Shown: piece after piece, positions 42,917 to 51,473 of the stretch
Layout of the letters: each line of letters starts with the position of its first letter
Numbering within the stretch: position 1 is the first letter of the stretch
DNA from: Mastigamoeba balamuthi
Lineage: Eukaryota > Evosea > Mastigamoebida > Mastigamoebidae
Direction of reading: 5' to 3'
Length of the DNA stretch: 51,473 bases
Assembly (NCBI GenBank): GCA_902651635.1
Contig: CACRSC010000050.1
Location: 1-51,473, forward strand
Made by a program: the position numbers and the translations under genes
The notes under the pieces: model-generated
What the model saw: the letters and a program-made list of their open reading frames with translations, nothing else
Databases searched by the model: none
Told to the model about the DNA's origin: nothing

Positions 42917-45900
42917 TCACGTAGGAGGCGGTGTGGGATCCATAGGGCAGCAGACGTAACCAGATTGCCTTGATCTTAGCCTCCTCGTGAAGTAGACAGT
43001 GGCAGTGGCAATGGCAGCAATCAATACTACCCCGCACACAACTCCGATGGTTATCCACACACCATCAAGTGAGACTTCAGGGTTGCCGTCATCTCTGTCC
43101 TCGGAATTCCTCTCTGCCACGAGTGTGACCTCGCACGTGCCCCCATATCCATCAATTGCACTCACCACAAAGTGAACCGAAATTGATGACCAGTAGTGCT
43201 TGAACACAAGGTCCGAGAGCAGCTTGTTGACACCCGCCACAGTCCCCTCTGCTGTCCACGTCTCGGCTTCAGTATGCGATGTGGCCTCTGAGCTCCTCTC
43301 CCTCGAGTACATGTCCTCTACAGAAGACCTGATCACCACCTGGACAGTGTCAGACCGCGTGGACACGGTGATGGGGGCCAGCCTCGTCACTCTGTCCTTT
43401 TCGCCTCCGTACCAGACCACTGGAAGGTTGGCCCCCAGATCGATGCTGACTGAGCTTGCGATGCCGAGAACGAACATCTGCGATATGCTCACTCCCCTGT
43501 CGTTTGTGGCAGTGACTGTGACCCGTGCATAGGTCATTGGAGGTAGCGATTCTGGAGTTCCCGAGAAGGTGCTGGTATTCTCGTCGAAGCTGAGCCAGTC
43601 CCACTTATAGGACCCATCGGGAGATGCCCTGAGGGCCAGCTTCTTGCCATCGGCCTGCGAGAATGCCATGTTGGCAGGCACAGTGAAGCTGTACTCCATG
43701 CCCAGAGTGGCGTTGTGGAAGCCGGGGAGCTGGCTGATGGGTGTCGCGACGCGGGGCTCGTGCGACCCATAGAATGCCCACACTGCACTATCACTGCCAC
43801 CTGAGCTGATCGCGCTGATCAAGAGGTCGTCCACCTGATCCCCGTTAATGTCGCCGGCAGTAGAAAGCGATCCGGGCAGATTTATCAGGTTGTTGCCTTG
43901 AATCACAAAGCCACCGATCCCTTTCTCGAGATCATGGCCAGTGATTCTGGGCCACTTGCCCTTACGGCCAAGCACAATGTCTATGCGAGAGTCTTCTTTG
44001 GACATGATGACAATATCAGAGAGCCCGTCGCCATTGGCATCCATGGATGATACAGGACTAGATACAATTTCAGGAAGATGGACCGCCGTGGCTTTAAAGT
44101 CGGAGTCAACGAGAACGCTTGGCCACTGTCCGCCGTGACCAAAGAGAATATAGGAATCCATGAGGTTTCCAACAACGAGATCTGAGAAGCCGTCCCCATT
44201 GGTGTCGCCTGCCGAGCCCAATACTATGTTCATCATGTAATCCGGATCTGTCTCGGTGCTCATGACAACAAATCCGTTGGATCCGTCCAGAGTCCGGACG
44301 TCTACCATTGATTCCCACTGCTCACTCTTGCCGAACAGCACGTATACAGACCATCCAATCGGTGCATCAGGGACGCTCACTCCAAACGCAGCATCAGAGA
44401 TGCCGTCGCCATTAACGTCGCCAGCACTGCCGAGTTGAACAGCTGTCGAAGCCATTTGCACGACATGGTCGACCGCGAACCCACTGAGGCCATCGAGATC
44501 ATGTACATCCACGTTTCCCAGATTCCTCCTCCCCAGCACAATGTGCACGCGGCTTCCAATCACCAAGGACCTCGGCCCCGTTGTGCGCACAGCTCCAACG
44601 ATGAGGTCGTCCACGCCGTCCTTGTTCATGTCCCCAGCGGAGCTCACCTGGTGCCCGCACCCGGGCCACTCCTTGTCCCCTCTGATCACAATCCCCTCTT
44701 CTGAACTGAGGTTCGCCACATCCACGACAGCTCCTGGCGCCCAGAATCCACTGCGACCAAACACAACGTACGCCCTGCCGACTCCGCTGTCCGCTCCTGG
44801 CGCCCCAACAACAAGGTCTGCCACACCGTCCCCGTTGATGTCGCCCGCAGACGACACCGACCACCCGAACATGTCCCACGCCTCGCTGCTCTCCAGCACC
44901 ACCGACCCTGCCTCGATCGACGCCACCGGCTCCACAGGCCCCACGGCGCCGAACCTGAGGAACACGCGGCCAGCCCCAGGGGCGCCCACAGCAAAGTCTG
45001 CGCGGCCGTCGTTGTTGATGTCGCCCACGCCGTGCACAGAGGCGCCGACCTGGGGGGCTGTGGTCTGGCTGCGCAGGANAGACGACACCGACCACCCGAA
45101 CATGTCCCACGTCTCGCTGCTCTCCAGCACCACCGACCCTGCCTCGATCGACGACTCTGGCTCCACAGGACCGACGGCGCCGAACCTGAGGAACACGCGG
45201 CCAGCCCCAGGGGCGCCCACAGCAAAGTCTGCGCGGCCGTCGTTGTTGATGTCGCCCACGCCGTGCACAGAGGCGCCGACCTGGGGGGCTGTGGTCTGGC
45301 TGAGCAGGATGTACCCGGTGCCCTGGTGCTCGGCCAGGTCCAGCTCGATCTTGCTGGGCAGTGTGCTCGCGTTCCACCTGTGACCGCGCAGAATGTATGT
45401 GCAACCGAGGCTCGAGTTGTCATCGTCGGGAGCGCCCATGAGAACGTCGGCGAGGCCGTCGCCGTCGATGTCGCCCAGTGCACCAACCGTACGACCAAGG
45501 CTGAGGGATGAGGGCAACTGGCGATACAAGGAAAGTGATAGAGGCGCTGAAGAATCAACACGGTGATTTCCTGCAACGAATGATGGTGGCCCGTTGCCAG
45601 CTCGCCCCAGAATAACAGTGCAATTAGAGGGAAAGCCCTGGAGGGTATGACACAACAGCATATCGTCAACCATGTCGCCGTTGATGTCACCGGCACTGGA
45701 TGACGAGAGATATGTCTCGTAATTCGGAGAGTGCGCGTCGTAGATCATAGAGTTTGCGTATACGAGGGACGTGCGTAATCCCGAGGCCATTCTCGAGTCC
45801 TCCACAACAGTAACGGAGCGGGGCCACACAGACCTGTTGCTGTTTCCAAACACGACAAAGTACCTCGCGTATGTCTGGTCCTCGCGCGGTAGCATACCCA

Positions 45901-46863
45901 CAACAACGTCAGACACACTGTCACCGTCGATGTCGCCGGCACGAGACACAGACATCCCAACCATGTCGTTCTCCTTCGACCCTTCGAAGGCCACAACGCC
46001 GCTGTCTCTGCTGAGGTCCAGCGTCTCCCCAAACGACGCGCGGCCAAACACAACGAACGCCGAGCCGGCACGGTACCTGCCCCCGGGCGACAGCAGCGCA
46101 CTGCCCACCACGAGGTCGCCGACGCCGTCCCCGTTCACGTCGCCCGCTCCGCCCATCCGCTCTGCGCCCCGCACAACGAACCCTCCGAACGGGAACAGCG
46201 ACGGCGCTGCGCTCACGTCCACGACGTCGGGCCACGCCGCGCCACGCCTGCCCAGCAGCACCGCCACCTGGCCGTCGGCCCGGGCCACAGCCAGGTCCCC
46301 GCACTTGTCGCCGTTGACGTCACCCACGCCCGCTGCCCACGCCCCCGCCCCAACGACAGCAAACGACCGCGTCGCGTTGCCCACAGGTACGTGTCCCTCG
46401 GCCACGCCGCCGCTGCGCCCCGGACGCGCCCCAGCACCACGTACGCGCGGCCCCCGCCACACACGGCAACGATGTCGCCCAGGCCGTCGCCGTCGACGTC
46501 GCCCGCAGACGCCACGGCGACGCTGGCGGCACCCCCGGCGCACTGCGGGGCGTCGATGCGGTGCCCCGGCGACGTGGCGAGGCGGGTGCGCTGGGACAGG
46601 GGCCCCAGCACCACGTGGACCGCCCCGTGCCCCGCCGTGACGACGTCGCCCACGCCGTCGCCGTCGACGTCGCCGGCGGCTGCCGAGACGGAGGCGTCGT
46701 AGACCAGCGCGGCAGCCGAGGCGTTGCTGTACAGCGCGTAGCCGGCGCCACTGGCCGTGATGTTTTGCAGTGCGATGGGGCGGGGCCATCGGGCACCCGA
46801 GAAGCTTGCACACAGAGAGGCAGTGGCCCCAAACCAGAGTACGAGTGCGAGGGAGTGTTCCAT
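42917..46863 (-). CDS. FG-GAP repeat surface receptor, copy B
   Basis: ATG at 46863 with a signal peptide (ALVLWFGATASLCAS), then the same FG-GAP array as copy A. After it come the cadherin-like domain (MEYSFTVPANMAFSQADGKKL, TFSGTP, VTATNDRGVS), a transmembrane segment (WITIGVVCGVVLIAAIATAT) and a short basic tail with Arg/Lys and a Pro-rich end. The middle repeats are almost identical to copy A at the DNA level; the signal peptide, C-terminal third and tail differ. One base is missing near 46387 compared with copy A, breaking the frame after residue ~160. An ambiguous base (N, 45079) sits at the junction of a 231-bp tandem repeat. Likely an adhesion receptor. Confidence 0.85.
44849..45309. 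repeat. 231-bp tandem duplication with N at the junction
   Basis: 44849-45078 and 45081-45309 are almost the same, both beginning GACGACACCGACCACCCG, with the N between them. The duplicated part encodes about one and a half FG-GAP repeats absent as a duplicate from copy A. Confidence 0.9.
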
Positions 46864-47257
46864 GGCTCGAATAAAATAGTGACCTTCTTGTGACCTTTGG
46901 TCCCCAGAACTGTCGGACGTCAATCGCCCCCGAACGGTGATGTCATGAGATCCATAAAGCGGATATTTCACGATGCCTTGATTCGCGAATTTGGTGTGAC
47001 GCTGCCGACAGTTGTGTGTAGCACCAGAATCGTACAAGAGAGCCTAATGGTACGGCGTAAAAACAAACATGTACTTTGACCCCCGGAGTTAATATGGCAG
47101 AGGCAAACAGTTGAAACGCACCCTCGTTCCATGGATTTGACTCTTCTCTCATCCGGTTCACCGTATCTTGTCTTCGGAACAGGCGGTTGGAGAATCTTAT
47201 GGCATCTTTTCGTTTTGTGGACAACTCGTGCAAAAAACAAACAACTCTCAGTCCATC
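46864..47257. promoter_or_regulatory. Region between divergent surface-protein genes
   Basis: The FG-GAP copy B gene (minus) and the PSI-like gene (plus) start 394 bases apart and point away from each other. I see no diagnostic promoter motif. Confidence 0.4.
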
Positions 47258-49800
47258 ATGCACGCCAGCCTGCAGAAGGTCTCCTCGGTCCTTCTCTGGG
47301 CCACATTCCTTTTCGCTGCTGGGCAGTGCTGTGGCCACGTGCTCCACCTGCGCGCTGCATCGGAACAGGATGTCAATCGTCTTTCTGCCCTGGATGATTC
47401 CCTCTGCCAGTTCTCGGGCTCCGCAGCCTCTGTGTCCTGCGAAGTCGTCCCCCTCGCTGAAACAATCACTCTAGCATCCGCCCAATATGATCGCATCGTT
47501 GTCACTGACAAGGTGAGCTGTACACACCACACCGTCTTCTTTTGTTGCACTTTTTTTCCTGAACTCAAGTGGGTTCCACGAACGATTTATTTTGTTTGCA
47601 GGGACTCGTCTCGCTGTGGAAATCGGAGAACGGAGAGGACCCTTGCCGTGCACGTTTGAGCGGTGGCAATACGGGAACTCTGGCGCCCAAGAGGCGATCG
47701 AATCGTCTTGGTTATGGTCCCTCGGTTGTGTTGGACGCTTCGGAGGGTGCTGCTGCTGCGTCATTCAGTGTGTGCAACAGCCCAATTGGTGTTACTTATG
47801 TACGCATTGTGTACCATGGGAATGAACAGTTTGCTGCTACAATCCTATTCCACAGTGATGGTGTATCATTCTGTTTTCATGCAATTGATGTTGCTGGGCG
47901 CAAAGCTGGGAACCCTACTCGCCGAATGACCATAAGAGGTCCATGGGGAGGCTTCTCTGCTCATCAGAGCTTGGGTACGACCAGTGCCCTTTCTCTCAGG
48001 GTGTTTGATTCAGCAAGAGAAGAGTGCCCAGAGATGATACCTCTGGCACAGGACTTCTCGCTGTGCATCACTGTCAAAACGGATGTGTCTCTGATCACTG
48101 AAAACAGTGTGCCAGTCATGGCGCAGCATGCCACCCTTCCTTGCCATAACGCCAGCTTCTGCAAACAGCTCTCCAATTCCACTGAGTGCACTGACAGTGG
48201 GTGCACTTGGTGTGGCAGAGGCTGCATCAGGTGCGGACTCCACTGCCCCTACTGCAGTTCTGCTGATACCAAGTACCGCTGCGATAGCCCTGCAATGGCA
48301 ACGGACTGTGAGTGGTGTGGGTCTGACTGTTATGATCGGGGCCAGTGCCCTTCCTGCCGCACTATCGAGCTTCCAGAGGAGTGCCGTATTTCTTCATCAA
48401 ACTGCACGTGGTGCGGGAGCGATAATGGTTGTGCCCAATCAGAACAGCAATGCCCTGAGTGCCACAATGCACACTCGAACCAGTCGTGTTCGGAAAACCC
48501 CCGTGGCTGCAGGTGGTGTGGAAGGGGGTGCGTAAAGCAGGACGAAATCTGCCCCGCTTGCTCGGACTTCGCAACAGAGCTCTCGTGTAGATCCTCAAAT
48601 GTGACGGGCTGTGACTGGTGTGGAAGTACTGGATGTGCATCACGTGGATTGTGCCCCGAGTGTTCAGATGTGATGTCACAGAGTGATTGCTCGAACTCGC
48701 CACGTGGGTGCCATTGGTGTGGGAGGGGCTGTGCACAGGAGTGCAGGTTTTGCTCGCATTACTCAACGGAGGACGAGTGCTCCTCTGCTCCTGAGGAATG
48801 CAGGTGGTGCCGCTCAACGTGCGACTCAATCGAATATGGATGCCCTATGTGCACTGAGCTTCTCAGCAAGTCTGAATGCTTTGGTTCTTATCAGGACTGC
48901 AAATGGTGTGGACAGGGCTGCACTGACAATGCAACTCAATGTGATTCGTGCAGTTCGTTTTCCAGTGAGTTTGAGTGCAAGACAAGCAACTCCGACTGCG
49001 ATTGGTGTGGCACAAAATGTGTGGATGTTGGCAAATGCCCAGAGTGTGACAAAATCGATAATGATCAGGAATGTAGCAATGCGACACTCCCGACTGTGTG
49101 TGAGTGGTGTGGTAAGAAGTGTATCAGTCACCAATCAGGGTGCCATAACTGCACGTGTCCCAGTTGCAATTCGGAAATAATCCTGTCTCAATGTCATTCC
49201 TCTATATCAGACTGTGTGTGGTGCGGTTCTGACTGCAGAGACGCCTGGACCAGATGCAGAAATTGTGAGGATATGAACACTGGTAGTGACTGCCGGATCA
49301 ACGCGGTTCCTGGAGGGTGCACGTGGTGTGGGTGGAATGGTGGATGTGTTTCAGGAAGCAAATGCCCACTTACATGTGATGAACGTGATACAAGGGAGAA
49401 GTGCAGTGAAACAGGATCTCACTGTACTTGGTGCGGATCTTTCTGTCAGGTCTCTGCCTCGGAGTGTCCAAGCTGTGATAGCACATGGGATATCAACGAA
49501 TGTGGCCGGCGAATTGGCCGCAATGGAGAATGGTGCCAGTGGTGTGGCGAAAGATGCTCTGAAGCAGGTCACTGTCCTCCTGTATATTGCGATAGGATTG
49601 ATAATATCGAAGACTGCATTGAGGCTTCGTTGAGGGGGGGCAAGTGCAAGTGGTGCCTGGATGAAAGGGAACAGAATTGGCATTGCACAGAGTCATGCCA
49701 CATTGATGATGAATCAACGAGACATGATGATGATGATAGTGCTGCATTGGTTCCATGTGCTCTGCTGAGTATACTCTCTCTTGTTAATTTCTGCAAGTGA
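47258..49800 (+). CDS. Cys-rich surface protein with 15 PSI-like modules
   Basis: Exon 1 (47258-47512) and exon 2 (47602-49800) join to 2454 bases, 817 residues. A signal peptide (VSSVLLWATFLFAAG) and a ~280-residue globular part (VVLDASEGAAAASFSVC, VYHGNEQFAATILFHSDG) come first. Residues ~290-785 hold about 15 units of ~33 residues with the pattern C-x(5-7)-C-x(6-9)-C-x-W-C-G-x(2-3)-C-x(5-8)-C-x2-C. All but two keep CxWCG. This is close to the PSI/plexin-repeat signature. The end is Asp-rich, followed by a short hydrophobic C-terminus (AALVPCALLSILSLVNF) that suits a GPI-attachment signal or tail anchor. Codon use is less GC-rich than the housekeeping genes. The ligand is unknown. Confidence 0.88.
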
Positions 49801-50610
49801 TGAGAATCGCAGTTCGTGAACACACTTGCTCATTGACACAATCTGCTCTCTCTCTCTCTCTAAAGACTGTTGACAGCCCAAAACAATGCTGACCAGTTTG
49901 AACCAAATTAAAACATTTTCGTGGCAAACTTGGATTCACAGTATGTGCATTTTACAAAGAATTCCCTTTTGTGCTAACATTCAATGTTGGAATGGTAAAC
50001 GTCTGCCTTCAGCATTTCACAGTTTTTGTACCTAATCAATCACTTTTCCTGGCCCTGACCCCTTGAAGTGTATCCTTTCCCCAGCGGGTGTGAAGAATAA
50101 GCAAATCAGGTTGTGGATATCGTTGCTATGCAATATAAAATCTTCTCTTTATTCCTTTTTCAAGTACTCTGTTCCTCTCATTTGGTGTCTGCCACCTACT
50201 CCAACCATCAACTCATAGGGAAAGAGAAGCACACAATTTGTTGTGATCATTTCCAGATTCTTTAGCTCTGATTAGCTTAGTTCATAGTGGAAGGGAAGCC
50301 AGGTCAATTACACATACACTTCCACGAGAGGGCTTCTGGCCTGGATCCGCCAGCTCCTGCTTGCCTCCTCTTCACTCCGGCTATGCTCCACCTCTGGCTC
50401 CGAGCCTGCAGCTGTCCCTGGATGAAGATCTGTGTAATAAGTGTTTTATGCCCTGATTCCACGTTAAATATCTATTATTCTTCTGCTGTCAGTGAGAGAT
50501 CACCAGGTAAATAGGATCTGTAATCTGAATGACTAAGCAACAAGGATTTCGTCCCATTATTCAGGTAAACCACTATTCAGTGGTTTTAGGGCAATCCTAT
50601 CAAGATGGTA
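49801..50610. other. AT-rich intergenic, nothing recognised
   Basis: Between the PSI-like gene and the Tc1-like element. No exon or repeat can be supported. Confidence 0.4.
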
Positions 50611-51243
50611 CAGTGCGAATCACATCCAACTAGCCCACCTTAATTCTTCAAATTCAATTCAACCATACTTTTTATTATATGTTTTGTACTTCCGAGGGCA
50701 AATCCTGATCTAGTATGCAGTGTAGTCTCCCTTGGCCTTCAGGACTGCTTGCAACCGAGCAGGCAATGAAGACACCATTTTGAGCATACCCCTAAGAGAG
50801 ACTTCCACTCTTTTCTGAGGCAGCGCATCAATGCCTTCATAGATTAAGGGTTTGCCTCAATCACCTTAGCCTTCAGGATGCCTGAGGCATTTTCTATTCC
50901 ATTGAGGTCAGGGCTGCATGCTGACCAGGGGAGGCAGGTGATGTTGTTTTTGGCTTTCCATTGGCAGCACATTTGACTGATATGTTTTCTGTCAATGTTC
51001 TCTGCCAGAAGCCACTCTTCCTGATCATCCCCATAAGCCTGGCGAATTGAAGGCAGGAGAGCCCTCTGATAGATGTTATACATCTTTTCGGAATTGAGAT
51101 TTCCCTGGAAGATATGAAGCCATCCAAACCCATGTCTATTCTATGATCTGATCAGTTTATTGCCAATAATCTCTTCAATAAGCATTCTCAGCAATTGAAG
51201 TGATCGTGAAATAAGGTGGGCTAGTTGATTGTGATTTGTACTG
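50611..51243 (-). mobile_element. Internally deleted Tc1/mariner element with TIRs
   Basis: The ends are inverted repeats of about 36 bases with few mismatches: CAGTGCGAATCACATCCAAC at the left and, read inward on the other strand, CAGTACAAATCACAATCAAC at the right, both continuing TAGCCCACCTTA. Each end is flanked by TA, the usual Tc1/mariner target duplication. At 633 bp it is about half the length of an intact element. Confidence 0.85.
50710..51133 (-). pseudogene. Tc1-like transposase, C-terminal remnant
   Basis: The minus strand reads FGWLHIFQGNLNSEKMYN, then ALLPSIRQAYGDD, ITCLPWSACSPDLNGIENA and ILKAKV. After a frameshift near 50850 it reads ALPQKRVEVSLRGMLKM to a terminal Tyr and stop at 50710. 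These follow the end of Tc1/mariner transposases in order. The canonical SPDLNPIENxW block has lost its Pro and Trp, and the N-terminal half with the DNA-binding domain is absent. It is inactive. Confidence 0.85.
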
Positions 51244-51473
51244 TATGTACTGATATGATTCCGAAAAGAAGAAGTCGGCCAGAGGGCTCATTGGCAAGCT
51301 TGCAGTTCTCAGGAAGAGAATGTGATTACTCGAAATAATCCTGCTGCGGGGGCTTTGGCCTTCCAAGCAGGCTTGTTGCTCTCATGCTGTGGGCTTAATC
51401 TTGAGGCCCATGGTTAGAACATCATCGAGAACGTGAACAGCTTGTGCAGTAGCAGCTTGAATGCTAATCCTGC
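51244..51473. other. Window end, nothing recognised
   Basis: No supported exon or repeat after the right TIR. Confidence 0.4.

Overview
The window is nuclear DNA of a unicellular eukaryote (a protist) that I cannot place further. Reasons: genes are broken by many short introns, mostly GT-AG and sometimes GC-AG, with CTGAT/CTAAT-like branch points. Coding DNA is strongly GC-rich, with G/C-ending codons. The gene set is eukaryotic: calcineurin A, DNA polymerase kappa, a CCA-adding enzyme, MPDU1, an NPC2-like ML-domain protein, kelch and J-domain proteins, secreted and GPI-like surface proteins, and a tRNA-Pro(AGG). For eight genes (NPC2-like, kelch, MPDU1, RNA ligase, CCA enzyme, Pol kappa, calcineurin, FkbM) my splice joins restore one frame with a total length divisible by three. 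Those models are therefore quite secure.

Layout. 0-9.7 kb: the N-terminus of a ThrE/DUF1212 protein, a four-helix membrane protein and a fragment of its paralog, an NPC2-like secreted lipid-binding protein, a two-exon kelch protein, a frameshifted Cys-rich ORF, and MPDU1. 9.7-14.3 kb: a graveyard of fragments copied from genes in this same window (MPDU1, the RNA ligase, and the 14.4-15.8 kb gene), mixed with dispersed repeats and one long hairpin. 14.4-17.4 kb: two divergent genes with charged, nuclear-looking tails. 18.6-22.6 kb: a T4 Rnl2-type RNA ligase split by a 3.2-kb intron. That intron holds, antisense, an AT-rich 11-exon gene with 36-76-bp introns after its first, encoding a DDE-transposase-like protein. 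23-27.5 kb: two small proteins, then the CCA-adding enzyme. 28.4-31.7 kb: a protein combining a LOTUS-like helix, TPR-like repeats and a C-terminal J domain. 32.6-36.8 kb: Pol kappa and calcineurin A, divergent from a shared ~300-bp region. 36.9-38.2 kb: tRNA-Pro and a secreted FkbM-type methyltransferase.

38.3-49.8 kb is a cell-surface locus. Two nearly identical, integrin-alpha-like FG-GAP receptors of about 1300 residues lie tail to tail as a ~4-kb inverted duplication. Next to them is an 817-residue protein with 15 PSI-like Cys modules. A shortened copy of its signal-peptide exon sits in front of the first FG-GAP gene. The last kilobase carries a decayed Tc1/mariner element with clear terminal inverted repeats.

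Several genes carry single-base frameshifts, some in short homopolymers, and one FG-GAP gene has an N at a tandem-repeat junction. Some of these breaks are probably sequencing or assembly errors rather than biology.
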